64,000 nt of DNA from Sclerodactyla briareus. Taxonomy: Eukaryota > Echinodermata > Holothuroidea > Dendrochirotida > Sclerodactylidae. The notes below the pieces were generated by a model that was not told the DNA's origin, ran no database searches, and saw only the letters and a list, made by a program, of their open reading frames with translations. Numbering within the stretch: position 1 is the stretch's first letter; the number at the start of each line of letters is the position of its first letter. The stretch spans positions 310,001 to 374,000 of the forward strand of contig JAODTK010004521.1 of assembly GCA_026419785.1 (NCBI GenBank). The letters are read 5' to 3'. Positions 48,661-60,651 of the stretch are shown here, in pieces. A program made the position numbers and the translations under genes.

Positions 48661-51035
48661 GGCAACAAAATATTCAGGGGGAAAAAAACGTTTAGGAAAT
48701 TTTCTATTTTCGATGATTTTCCTCTATTTTTCAAATATTTGATGGCTGTAACCGTCTGATGTCTACATTTCTGAGGCGGACAAGTTACAAAATACAACTT
48801 GTTGCATTTTTTCACCAAATTGCGTAGATATGGGAAGGAGTATTAATTTCCTTCCGAATTTAGATTTATTTTCAAGATACGTGGAGATGAAAAAACGACT
48901 GAAATGTCTTCAATTCGACGCAGATCACAGAAAACAGGTCACCAAAAAGGGTAATAAATCACACAACATTGAATGACAGAACAAATAGGTGAGGAACAAT
49001 TCTAACAGAATTCGTACTGAAATGAGAAGAAGTGTCTCCGGTAAAAATCAATATTAATACGAGTGGTAATCCAAAAATATATATAATGGAATTGCATAGT
49101 GCATTCGTTAACACATTATTTTTCCGTTAACAAGTATCTTAGGTTTTCATTCAATTCAAATCTTAAAGTTACTTATTTTTTCAAGACATATATTTGAGCG
49201 TATATTGGTATACAACAGATTAGGCTTACACACGATTGTAAATGAACGCGGTCTTATATGTAAATCGTCACCAATATGATTTGATCCGATTTTATTTGAT
49301 GAAGGTGATTGTCCGCTCTCGACAGGAAATCCTCGTACAGGGATGTCGCCAATCGAAAGGGTAATAACGAATACAATAAAAATTGACAGTAACGAATAGG
49401 AATAATAATAGGACCGTAATGGATCACACTAACGTATCAACCAAATACCCATGACCTGGGAAAATCACTTTATAACGCCACATACACCCCAACCCACTAT
49501 TCCCCATGAAACAGATGATATTTAGTGACTGACTATCGAAGGAATGTTTAGAATCCGGAACAAAACGACTGCCTACACCGAACTGGGAACACATAGGCGC
49601 ACGCTGGATCTATTACAGCTATCTCGACTGTGCATGGGGTGACTAGTATGTTCATGATGTTTTGACCTTGAAAGCATCCTCTCCTGTACAGTTTTTCAGT
49701 AGTGGACAGCTAAATGCAGGGCCCAATGATCCGACTGTGACTCTGTTCGTCAGTGTGGGTTGACAAAGTGAGAAATCAAATCGGAAAGTGGAGTATCGAC
49801 ACTCTGAATGATGATACATTAAAAAAGTACTAGACCGAATTATTCCAGGTTCAAGTTTTTCTTTTCAGATGCCAGACGAAAAACATGCAGCTGGGTTGCC
49901 TTCTTTTGTGCGCAACAACAGTGCTGACCAATTGGAGTTGCTGGTAATTCTAGTACCCAGTATTTGCATCGGAGCTTTGTTAAACAGCATTGCCATGACT
50001 GATAACTGGTATCGAATATTATCTCTTTGTTCCATTACTTTAACTACAGTAGTATGGTCCCCACCTGATCAACAAAACCATCGATGACCGAAAAGTACGC
50101 ATCTGCACGCACCACCTCTTGAAAGGTACTCTGTAATCACTTAAATGCTAGTTTGAAAGAATAGGTGTCCCCCACAGGTGTATATTCGGACTGTTGGCCG
50201 TTGTCCCTCCTCCTCGAAAAATTCCAAGTTTATGTTTTTGGAAATGATACTAAGAATCTTTGGAATACTCTCAGTGATGGCACTTGTGAGTTCTGTCAAT
50301 TATCGGGCAGGCAAAAAATAAAGAAAATATGTTGAATTGGAGGAAAACCAAACTTAGTGGTTTTTTTTTTTCGTAAAGAAAATATCATTAGCGATGTGCG
50401 ATTCGACTAGATAGACAGGAGGTTGAAGAAACGCCACTTGCTTAGGTATAACAATAGGTATCGCTGCGCTAGGGAAGGACAAACAGTTTAATGTCATTAG
50501 TCCCACCATTCATTTACTAAGACTCACCGGATCAGTAGCAACATGAACCAATCATCCGTTAAAAATCAGTTCTAGCACAGATTGGAGTAATCCCACTTCA
50601 ACCTTCTTTTCTATCATGTGTTATTTACGTGTAAATCGGGTACAGACTAGAGAAAAACTACATCTGGATTTCCCGCGTATATACATGTTAGTTAAAACAA
50701 TCCCGAGTTGAATACATGTGCTGGGTATTCGCCACACTAACAGGTATGTGTGGAGGTAGGCTAACACAGGCACAGCCATTTACCAGGCTGATCTGAAATA
50801 GGAGATCTGTGCAGTAACAGTGCTGGAATAGTGCTCAATCCCCTCCTCCACAGCAGTGAAGGAATAGGCAGATCAGACACCGACTTATTTCCGCCTTTTT
50901 TCGGAGATTAGCTAACATCGAAGCATATTTCTATAATGTGCTTAATCATCTCAGCACATATCGGAAATGAAGCTCCAGCTTAACAAAATGAGTTTGACGT
51001 ATGTTCCAAACTTAACAGCTTTTGCACTTTTTCTC
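48661..51035. other. No gene recognised
   Basis: AT-rich unrecognised sequence. A short + frame at 49,869-50,084 is preceded by a pyrimidine tract and AG ('tttttcttttcag'), which would fit a splice acceptor, but the peptide is unfamiliar and there is no support from a second exon. Confidence 0.45.
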
Positions 51036-51039
51036 ACTA

Positions 51040-51260
51040 CCATTGACAGGGACGTAGCTAGGGTCTAGAAAATTTGTGGGGGGTGGGGGGGGAGGTGGAA
51101 AATCCAACTGGCTAGATTCATTTTTTTTCCCAACTCCCCCCCCCCTATACCGAAAGGTGCATTTTTGCGTTCTCTTTTTTGTCATTTGGGGGCTCCCTGT
51201 TTTATTTTAGAGGTTTTGTAACTTTGTGAAAATTGGATCAATCGAGACCGATAGTTCACA
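51040..51260. repeat. Poly-G/poly-C dispersed repeat edge
   Basis: 'gggacgtagctagggtctagaaaattt', then G-rich 51,080-51,095, then a C run at about 51,137-51,146. The opening phrase is typical of the outer end of the repeat that continues to 52.28 kb on the minus strand. Confidence 0.5.
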
Positions 51261-51529
51261 GATATGGAGTTCAGTGAAGTGAGTCGATTGAGGCCCATCT
51301 CATCTGAGAACAGTTTTCGGGATGGACTGTGGACTCTCTATACCAAGTGCTATTTATAGTGCATTCAACTGGCCTGAGATAGCGCTCTCGGTATTTGAAG
51401 TTGGGAAGGTCGTGGGCGGGCTTGGTGCCACAGGCTCCAACTGACAACACAAGCACTAACAGCAGTGCCGAATCTGAGTAACTCCGTGGCGTAGTCACGT
51501 AATTTGAGCGGAGTGCAGAAGTTTGATAA

Positions 51530-52145
51530 TGGATTTTGGGGGAGGGGGTCGGGGGGGTGGTGGTCCCCTCTCCTTTGCAAAATGTTTTTTCCCGGTGACC
51601 GAAGGCATTTGGTGCAATACAGCACTCCAAAACTCTCATTCATTGTAGAAATAATTTCGTATTTTCACATGTCCTAGATGCCATTTTGTTCTTCTCTGCC
51701 AAATCGAATCGAGGTCAGCAATTAAGATTTAGTAAATTTGTATTTCTCTTTTCAGAGGAGCGCCGATGCCCCCCTCCTCCCACTCTAGAGAATTTTTGCA
51801 TTTCAGATGGCCTTAGATGCAATCTGATGTATTATGACACTCCTAACATTCACTTTTCCTTCCATAAATAATTTTGCATTTTCACGTCCTTAGATGCGAC
51901 TTGCTATACTCAGGGATTTTTCTGCAAAATTTTACTGAGCTCATGGGCAGTAAGTAGGCTCTTCGTTTGGGGTTGGTGTAATTTTACCTATAACAGCGGA
52001 CCAACATAGGCATAGGACCTTCCAATTGAGAGGGCCGAACAAAACTTTCCCCGAATTTTAAAATGGTACCGTGCGCCCCATTTTTGGGCGTTTTTCGGGC
52101 ATTCTATCATAAATTTTGGCCAGTCAGCCAGTGGCGTCGCCAGAC
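51530..52145 (-). repeat. Long dispersed repeat, copy B (inverted relative to copy A)
   Basis: Its reverse complement follows copy A (23,575-24,420) through at least ten shared blocks, including 'gattcgatttggcagag', 'ggagtgtcataat', 'catctaaggccatctgaaatgcaaa', 'aagtcgcatctaaggacgtgaaaatg' and 'atgcccgaaaaac'. The two copies face each other about 27 kb apart. Minus-strand frames (for example 51,271-51,639) lie in or beside the repeat and are not considered genes. Confidence 0.75.
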
Positions 52146-52280
52146 TTCTCATACTGGGGCACAAGGGAGACAGAGACATTTCTAAGTGGGGCACAAGAAT
52201 ACTATCTAGGCGGAGCGCCACCATTGGTTGGCGCGGAGCGCCCAATAATTTTTTTGGTTACGCAAGCCCCCTGATGCCTT
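52146..52280. repeat. 'gcggagcgcca' dispersed repeat
   Basis: 'ctatctaggcggagcgccaccattggttggcgcggagcg', then 'ccaataatttttttggttacgcaagccccctgatg', matches 25,461-25,530 in the same orientation. Confidence 0.7.
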
Positions 52281-53628
52281 TTTGGCTGCATATACCAAGC
52301 TTCAAACCTGGGCATTTTGTGATCAAAATTTTTGTGATCGGTGGAAAATTTGAACATTTTGTCAGACCTCGGGTCTAATCGCTGCCCCGACTTTAATGTT
52401 CAACAGTTTGTGCTCCTTACTAGTGGTTACCAGTGCACGCTAAGAGGGCCATTTTTTGAGGGGGGGGGGTTACCCCGACACATCAGGAAAAACAGGATCT
52501 CGTATGTCCACGCCTCCAGATGACTATCCAGGACGGTATTTGTATGTTTACTGTTATTCCCAGCAGAATTACAAAATGGCACTAGCGTAATGTAAATAAT
52601 GCTCAGGGTCAAGGATTTTCCGTATTGGTTGTACGCGAATCTAATCACTGCCCTAATCTCTAATCATGACAATTAACACAATTGATTGTCATACAATATC
52701 GACAGTCAATCACTGCAGTCGTTGTAAATATTGAGGTTATTGAAGGAAGAAGCTTTGTTAATTTTTTTGCACATTTTCTGGATATTGATTTAAAAAAAAA
52801 ATCTTTGTTGTAATTGTATTTCACCGTTTCACATGAATAAGAAAAATTCCTTTTGATTAAGTTGACTGGGCTTCGGACCTCAGTCGTAAAATATACAATC
52901 TGGCGATCTGTCAGAAATTCCAACTGGATATTCGAAAATTCCAACTGCTCTGACTATTTTTTGGGGGGTGAGACACCCCCCACGACCCCCCGCTCGCGAC
53001 GTCCCTGATCATTGAATTGGGATGATTACGAGTGTTACATTATTACGGCTACTCCAGTATAGACATTTTACGGAGCGAATTTAGGCATTGCATTGTAGGT
53101 TTATTCAGTTGTCTATGGAGCGGCACTAGAAATATTTTAGTCTTTATTATAGACAAGAATATTGCAAATTCGTCAAGATCAAAAATGTCAAATATTTTTC
53201 AAAGGTTTGTTATTCACGTTTCCGTGCAATAATCCAGAGATTATGTAGGTCAAATATTAACACAGCAGATGCTGTTTTGTCAATTGTTTCTGTGAGTCTA
53301 CTCGATGTACACCAATAACAAACAAGTAATTCCGGGTTAGAAAGCGATATCTATGAACGCAGGTAACCACAAACCACTTGGTATTACCGACCAGTTAGGG
53401 TCAGTTAGATCCCTTGTACTTAAAAGAAAAAGTGATACGACTACGTGCTTTAATTCAGTAACTATTCTGTTCGGGCCATAGGTCTCTGCTGTTACATCTG
53501 ACAATGAACCAATTGCGTACCCTCATGGCAATGCGTTGAATTCACCCTCAATGAGTGTTGTCCTTCTACTTCAACGAGTCCTTCTCTCCGGTGTGAATCA
53601 ATATGCGTGCCAGTGGATCCTGGTCGCC
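52281..53628. other. No gene recognised
   Basis: A G run at about 52,461-52,469 and a 'ggggggtgagacaccccccacgaccccccgctcg' patch at 52,961-52,995 mark repeat edges. No gene. Confidence 0.5.
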
Positions 53629-53690
53629 TAATCGATTAAGTCGTCAAGCTTGTTAGCCAGAAGCTGTCGGTTCGAGTCAACCCTGTACCC
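53629..53690 (+). repeat. tRNA-like (SINE-type) sequence
   Basis: 'tcgcctaatcgattaagtcgtcaagctt' resembles an A box and D arm, and 'gtcggttcgagtcaacc' a B box (53,669-53,680). Spacing fits a tRNA-derived SINE head with several indels. A regular cloverleaf is not possible. Confidence 0.5.
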
Positions 53691-53944
53691 TTGAAATAAT
53701 GGTTACTTGCTTATTTCGACAATGATGGAGTATTCAGGTCGGTCTACACCTTTACTAGGCCCCGCATAGTTTCGAGCCTTTGTTTGTCATATACGTCATA
53801 ACATATATTTAGGGCCACGTCAGGATTGGCAATTAATCTCTGGCAGTTGAAGAGTAGAGTTGGGTTACGCAGCTCTTAAAAAATGTCAAATTCGCTCGGG
53901 ATTTTACGACAGTGACTGTTATGTATCCAAAGATTGCACATAAG

Positions 53945-54034
53945 TCTTAGGTACGACGCCACCGGGAATCGAACCCCGGCCTCCCGGGTGGAAAGTTGAT
54001 GCACTGACAACTGTGCTAGCCACTCAGTTAAAGA
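53945..54034 (-). repeat. tRNA-like (SINE-type) sequence
   Basis: On the minus strand 'taactgagtggctagcacagttgtcagtgc' contains an A box with a 4-bp D stem (GCAC/GTGC). About 30 bases later 'ccggggttcgattcccgg' is a good B box and T arm. The anticodon stem and acceptor stem do not pair, so it is a tRNA-derived SINE head or tRNA pseudogene. A run of 14 G (54,035-54,048) adjoins it. Confidence 0.6.
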
Positions 54035-54048
54035 GGGGGGGGGGGGGG

Positions 54049-55758
54049 ATAAAGCCTTCACATGTTCTCACGGTGCACATAACTAGAAACACTAACAGAG
54101 TCGGCCCCTAACGAGAACACGGGACATTTCATAGTGACCCAACGATAAAAACTATAACACCTTTTTTGTAAGCGACATCTGAAAATACATTTCATGTCGG
54201 TCAACGTCTAGATGAAACATCCATGCATTTTATTTAGCCTCAGGATTTCTCTAAACAGAAAATAGGAATTGCATTGAGACGACGAAAACTATTACACGAC
54301 CCTGGTAACTCCGTTCACGAGTTACTCGTGGTTAGCAATCATGTCTCCGGTTCAAAGGTACTGTCTGACAGTGGTGCGGTTTCGTGTCGTAATATAATTG
54401 AATAATGCCAGCAGCTAACACATGCGCATGTTTCACTAATGTAAAATTGTGTTCGCTCGTCTGATAACCTAAACTAATGTTAATGCCATTTGCAGCTTCT
54501 CTTGGGAACCAATAGTAGTTGATTCCGCCATTTGGGGATGGTTTATATTCGATTAGGTTTTTTTTTTCTCTTTTATTCATGTGACACATTCTTCGCGGTC
54601 CTTGAACTTCTATCCTTCGATAGTGTTGCCAAAACAGGGGTGACATTGTAAGAGGTAGTGGTTGTAAATGACTTGTGTGCAAAAAATTGGGGCGATCCGA
54701 GAGCTCCATGATTTGTTCTCCAGCACACCGCATAGAAGGTCGATCACTTGTTCCATTCCCACACCAAATGTGTGCATGAGTTAAGGAACAATTGACCGCT
54801 TTTAGGTATGCTTAGGCAGTTGCCCTGTACGTGGAATTTTCCAAGTGAAGACATCTTCCTGTATAAAATCTTCCTGTATAAAAAAAGCTTGCGAAAATAC
54901 GGGGATACCAAGCAGACTATTTGCCACCAATTCTACCCAACTGTCCTGTTCTTCCACATAACGAGTTTTAGCATACGGCCATGAGAATGAATGTCTACTA
55001 TAGGATCACATTCATATATTGAACAAGTCGAGTGGTCGTGCAGAGAAACATTTGCTAGAATCATTGGAGAACTACCTTTTATCAATACAACTCTGCAGTC
55101 TTTTTGTCGCAAACATATTATTGGTCAGTCATTTGTCTATTATGTTACATTTTCCCTTTAGTTTGGTTTGATGATTGCCTTGGCCGTAGGCCACGCCGAG
55201 TGGCATTTGTGTCGGCGAAGATTAAAAGTCTGACTAACTTGTATTTTTTTTAAAAAACCCTCTTTATTCTATTCCAATTCCATCCAGACCGATGATGGTT
55301 GGCTTGCTGGGTGCTCAGCTTAATATAATATAGCTGCAGCACCCATCGTCGTTAAAAAAAAGAATAGAACAAGAACAGGTTAATCATAAAATGACGAGGA
55401 ATCGCGCAGCCTCTAAGCTCCGTCACCTAAAAGACGACTGAAAATTGCAATTTCGGCAAATCAAATACGTTACCGATAACATTCCAGACATTCCAAAAAG
55501 CCCACAGCGGATATTTTTGTAAGTGCAACTTCTCGGTGCTCTCTCTTCTCTGCGGGTCCTAATCATTCGACGCAGTTACTTGACTGTGCGGTTTTTTTTT
55601 CCTGTCCATCGTAAAACTCGATTGTGTCCGAAGTCGCTCCCAGTGCGCTCAACGCGATGGTTACCTGTGTCCCGTTACTTTGCTTGAACCGGGCCCCCCG
55701 GGATTTATGCTAGTTTGCTGTCATATGAAGAATGTACATATGATAAGGTATCGAATTC
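54049..55758. other. No gene recognised; small duplication
   Basis: A direct repeat 'atcttcctgtataaa' occurs twice in tandem near 54,850-54,882. A minus-strand frame of 133 codons (54,332-54,733) is the longest here but is unfamiliar. Confidence 0.5.
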
Positions 55759-55770
55759 GTGTTTGTGGGT

Positions 55771-55817
<47 letters not shown>

Positions 55818-55819
55818 TG
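55759..55819. repeat. (GT)n microsatellite
   Basis: About 60 bp of GT dinucleotides with GGG interruptions. Confidence 0.95.
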
Positions 55820-56429
55820 CGACTTTGAACTTTACTCTTGCGAGTAGTGAGTTTTAGAAAACGATGTGTGTTTCTAGAGGACGGGCACAGTTCCCTCTTA
55901 CTCTTGCAAGTACACCATTAGGATTGGAGTGCGTCGAACACCAATTGTAGGTGATACAACTGCTAACGTACGATTGCCAACGTCTTCTTTAAGGGGCCTC
56001 TTTTGCGGTTTGTGTTAAGATGGATGTGGTCGTCAATAAAATGAATCTTGTAAACAATATACTGCACCGCCTTTAGATTAAATGAAACCAAATGGTATCT
56101 TCCACGCATTTTTTTTCCGTCCAAATAAAATTGATATATAATAAGGTAGAAAGTATCGCGTCAAATTTACATATAAGGCCCCCATCACGATAGTTTGTCG
56201 TGACGTCATGCAAAATTCGCCGTCGCTCGATCGCTGGACGCTAGCAGACGACAATCCATCTTAAAACAAGTGCTCAGTTTTACAACTCGCTTCTGATCAC
56301 TTTGGGGATTTGAATTTTCCATTTGCGGTAGGACTGTTCCACAGGTTTCCAGTGCAGTGCTAAAATAGACGTATAATTCTTCACCGATTCTCCCAGTTTT
56401 AAAGATTTGGCTTGAGCAATATTGTCGTA

Positions 56430-56645
56430 ATGTCATAATGATAATGATAATGTCAAATGCTTTCATAGCGCTTTACCATCGGAGCGTTCAAGCGTCTTTG
56501 TTACAGACATTACCCCGACCATAGGAACCAGTAACGCACTCCGACAATCCCGGAGACTCACGGTCCTCATTTGTAACTGGGTGGAAGAGAAGCAAGCGGG
56601 ATGTAGTACCTTGCTCAAGGGTACAACGTGGCGTACTCCAAATAT
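56430..56645. repeat. Dispersed repeat with 'ccttgctcaagggtacaac'
   Basis: 'aatgataatgataatg', 'agcgctttaccat', 'cattaccccgaccataggaac', 'actcacggtcctcatttg', 'agaagcaagcgggatgtagtaccttgctcaagggtacaacgtgg'. I recognise this wording from a widespread non-coding repeat of marine animal genomes. The minus-strand frame of 88 codons here is a shadow of the repeat. Confidence 0.55.
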
Positions 56646-56889
56646 AGATTCTGCTAACTCATTTTTCAAGAGCACCATGATTTCGATACGCAATATAGCG
56701 CAGAAAAGAATACAGCGACATGTTGACACTACCTAAACTAATGGTGAGAGAGGCAAGAACCTCTCGCATCATGATTAAGTTTTGCCATACGCCGCGCTAC
56801 AGAGTACAATATCCTGCGAATATCAAATTATCCTGCGATTTTCATTTCAAAATGCAGTCCGTCTCACGACTCGTTCACAGGAGTGTGAC

Positions 56890-56925
56890 GCAATGACTGG
56901 TTAGCAGTTGGTTAGCAGTAGGAGA
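56890..56925. repeat. Short tandem duplication
   Basis: 'ggttagcagttggttagcagta' is two 11-bp copies in tandem. Confidence 0.7.
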
Positions 56926-56940
56926 CTTACCCCAATAATC

Positions 56941-57054
56941 TATATATCTAATAAGATATATATATTATATAGATATATATAATATATTATATATATCTAT
57001 ATATATATAATAATATTAATAGATATATCTATATAATTATATATAATATTATAT
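56941..57054. repeat. Imperfect TATA-rich palindromic tract (left)
   Basis: Composed of TATATA with ATAG/CTAT words that are self-complementary. It partners with the tract at 57,234-57,356. Confidence 0.9.
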
Positions 57055-57233
57055 CACGTCTGTTGTCACTTCTGTGGGCACCTGAATGACGAAGGGATAG
57101 TATGTCCGAAAGCTCTGCATCCAAAAACAATCGGCTGTTTTATCACATTGTTCCTAGCCAATCGCTAATTCCATCTCAGTCGAGATTCAGCCTATCATTT
57201 ACGTGCTTGTTGTTTACAGTTTGCGCCTCTGTC
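57055..57233. other. Unique island between two AT palindromic tracts
   Basis: About 180 bp of ordinary composition. It contains 'cacctgaatgacgaagggatagtatgtccgaaagctctgcatcc' (57,079-57,122), where GAC can pair with GTC ahead of CGAAA. This loosely resembles the CTGATGA...GAAA layout of hammerhead-type ribozymes, or the terminal repeats of some retroelements. No firm assignment. Confidence 0.35.
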
Positions 57234-57356
57234 TAATATATAATATTATATATAGAATATATTATATATCTATATATATATATTTATAGATATATATATA
57301 TTATATATATATAATATATCTCTATATATTATATATATAATATATATTATATATAG
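57234..57356. repeat. Imperfect TATA-rich palindromic tract (right)
   Basis: Same word composition as the left tract. Confidence 0.9.
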
Positions 57357-60155
57357 AAAAATCCTCCCCCATATCTACTCAGCATTATGATCCAGTGTAA
57401 CAAATGTACAAATGTGGTGTGTGAGGGGGTCATTGCAAATCACATCGCGCCCTATGTCTAAACACATCATTGCATATTGCCTTCACAGCTGATCCACGGA
57501 AGTGATGGGGTCTTCCCGAAATGCGTTGACAGTGGTGGCGCTTACGGAGGGTTGAACACGACTTTGCGTGTCATAAATGTATCAACCAAATCAGGATCAA
57601 TATACTCCAACTTAAAAAATAACATCAACTATGATTCAGGAAAGGGAATAGTGAAAATTCGCGAATTTCGTAGCAGAGGTGGTATAATCAGCCACAGGTT
57701 CAATATATAATACATACAGGGAAAGTAGGAATCCTGGCGCTACACGAAATATGTTACCTGGTACAGATGAATGACCGTTAATAAGAATGCGGCTATGAAT
57801 CTGCATCGAACAAAATAGAAACCCATTTGATAAACTTATCACCAGTTGAATTTACGGGGTACGCTCAAAAGAGAACTTCAATTGACCGAATCAAAAAATT
57901 TTGCTATCTGAAGCAAGAGAGCAAGCATTCAATTCACAGAATTAATCAGCGCTATCTCTAATAAGCTACATATCTCGGTAATCTACTATGGAGAATTTTG
58001 GAGAAAACAAACTTGTAATCATAATGAGTAAACTAATCGGGGGTGGGCCTACTTGGAGGGTTTTTCTATGTCCCCTTACGGAGCGACGTGATGATACCAG
58101 TACTGTGGGACGGGACGAACTAACCCTCTTGAAAAATGTTGAAGAAATTAACCTAATCTCCAATGGGATATATAAAAAAGAAGGTCATCTGAGCCAGGGG
58201 ACTCATGCTAGCGGCAGCAGAAATGGCTATTCAACCTCTGTATAGAGATGAGAGGTCCAGATTTGTGTCGTCATTGTCGCAAATCTGTGTTTATGGAAGT
58301 GTCCTGCGAATCGATATCAACAGAAACGTTATCGGAGTAAAAGTGGCTATAAAATTGATGGGAACTTACAAATGCGATTAGATCAGCACATTCGTTATCT
58401 CCGGCCTCTATAATCGACTTAATTACCTCATGCTGGGCTCGCGACGTTTTTGTTTTGGGGTACAAAATAAGATGGGTTTCTCTCCCTCTTCTAACCACAC
58501 AATCCTAGAACGGATATAGGCCCTTTTATTTCATCCCTAATAACCTCATCGGTGTCATCTGAGTCAGGGCTCAGACAGAGCTCAGACAGAGCTCAGACAG
58601 CTCGATCCGCAGAGATCCTGTTCTCTTTGGCGATGCGAATACTATGCCTCATGGACAATTCTCCAATTCTACATTTAAAGTATCTCCAGCAGTCGATAAT
58701 GAAGTTAATATTTTCAAAGTGGACCACAACTTCCAATGAAAACAAAGGTCGTTACAAAACAAACCGTCGTTACACATGGACGTAATAAATTTCCAGTACC
58801 TCTCACCTCCGGTGTAAAGCAGACTCTTAAAGGGAACCTGAAGTGGACAGAACGGGTTATGGTCATTGAAAAAGGGACAACACAGGTAGCTGATTTGACG
58901 ACTGGAAAGCTAGAGGGGAAATTAATACGATCGATCCTCGTGCTCTCATTGAGCCGTGACTAGGTATACCCATAGCCGGAAGGATTTAAAAACTAACCTA
59001 TAGCTGCCAACGAGATCATACATGGAACAAAAACCTTTAATTTTCTTCGCAGCCCACAGAGGCAAGCTTACTTACTGCAGTGCATAATCTATCCAATTCT
59101 GGGACCACAAAATGAAAATCACCTCGCAAAATAACTGGGTATCTCCCCCAAGTAAAGGAGAATTGAACAAAACTTGACCTTCCCATTGCCTTCTGAAAAA
59201 TTTGGGATCATCATCAGAGGAGTGGAGAAGTCCTTGGGAAAATATGACGTCAGCAGTAACAAATTTACACCATTTCCAAACACGTCAGCATTAACCTCTA
59301 TCTCGCATTTCTATTAACATTAGGCGTAGCTAAAGAAGTATTAAGCATAGCCAACATAATAAAGAAACAATTAACTGATCTGACACAGAACTGTATATCA
59401 TCGAAAGTAGCTCCGTAAGATGAGCTTATAGGGATTCTTCCTGAACGGCATCACCTCGATAGCTTCTTCGAGAAATGATTGTCAAAATTTCAGTTACCTT
59501 TTCATCACAAAATCGAGGTGCACTGGGAGGGGGGCAGCAAGATGGAGCAATGGTGATGCAATCCAGTGTATATAACAACACAGTTATAGATTGGTTGGAA
59601 ATAACCAGATTAGCAGTGCCCCAGCCCAGAATAGTGGTACCTTTTTTCAACAGTTCCACCAATTGTATTGTCCATACAGAAACGATGAAAAATCCCTCTT
59701 GCTGTCCGTCTTTCTGTAAACATGTCTCGATCGGCCTGAACAGAGAAAAACGCCACAGGACAGAAGTTCGATACTACAGCGTCCTCATTAGTCGTTGAAT
59801 GTCAATAGCCGGGCGACCGAATACGTTATATGCAGGATGATTTCGTCATTGAGAGCCCATTCCGTTATAATACTATAATTATAGTGAGACAAATGATTTG
59901 TGATAGCCGGTCAACGATGTCGAGGGTTCGGAATCAATCAGCTCACTAACATTAATTATTCAACCAGCGCTTCTCATGGAGTTCCGGAATGCGGAACATG
60001 TGTGCATAGATAGTCTACAGTCACGTCACGTGAGATTTGTGTAGTTTGTGGGTTCAATAGAAGCAGTGGTCGATCGATTGCTGTTGACTGGGGTGATGTG
60101 AGTTCGATATAGTACTGGCGACACTCGAATATCAAATGTCTTGCGAAAACGTTTT
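57357..60155. other. No gene recognised; short tandem repeat
   Basis: An 11-bp unit 'gagctcagaca' is repeated about three times at 58,565-58,602. A + frame beginning after 'ttgccttcacag' (57,489-57,711) could be read as an exon with a splice acceptor, but it is unfamiliar. Otherwise nothing. Confidence 0.45.
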
Positions 60156-60345
60156 CTCATACTTATTGAGAGTGTGAATGTGTTGGCCGCGTTTCGAATC
60201 AAGGGGTTCAAATCCCGCAGTGGACTGGTCAGCTTGTCTCCATAGCCCCACCCCACCCATGTATATTTGGGAACCAGCGGGTCTGCCAAGGGAAATACCT
60301 GATTCCCCTGTACGCCTAACATCGGGGTAGTGAAAACTCTAATGC
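60150..60345 (+). repeat. tRNA-derived SINE-like element
   Basis: 'gtgttggccgcgtttcgaatcaaggggttcaaatcccgcagtgga' contains a good B box (60,203-60,218) after an anticodon-arm-like stretch. The body that follows ('actggtcagcttgtctccatagcc', 'gggaaccagcgggtctgccaagggaaatacctgattcccctgtacgcc') looks like a conserved SINE body. The A box is degraded. It lies just upstream of the LINE. Confidence 0.5.
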
Positions 60346-60651
60346 CTCGCTGATTGATTACCCGTGGGTTCCACTGATCACACCGGAAGACCCCAATTAT
60401 GTTTAGGTAATTCTCGCAGATTGCCTTATAACGTACTGGAGAGTAGGCCTACGACTTCGCAGGACGATACAAAAACATTATTGGCATTGTGACAGTCAAA
60501 CTGTCAAACTATGCAATGTTACTTGATCATGATAGTTGGTTGACAAGACCTATCCCGAGCCAACATGCCTTATATCCCGAACCCAATTTTTCCTAATTCC
60601 ATCGTTAAGATATGATTATCACCTAATTCAGGACAATTCCACAGTCTACTA

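Noticed and set aside
51271-51643. 122- and 92-codon minus-strand frames
   Set aside because: They overlap the edge of dispersed repeat copy B and a G-rich tract; two overlapping frames of similar length argue against either.
53945-54034. Functional tRNA gene
   Set aside because: A and B boxes are good, but the anticodon and acceptor stems do not pair; a SINE head or pseudogene is more likely.
54332-54733. 133-codon minus-strand frame
   Set aside because: No domain or motif recognised, and composition no different from neighbouring non-coding DNA.
56463-56729. 88-codon minus-strand frame
   Set aside because: It coincides with a dispersed non-coding repeat ('ccttgctcaagggtacaac').
57489-57711. 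Exon after 'ttgccttcacag'
   Set aside because: A pyrimidine-AG acceptor is common by chance; the peptide is unfamiliar and no partner exon is visible.
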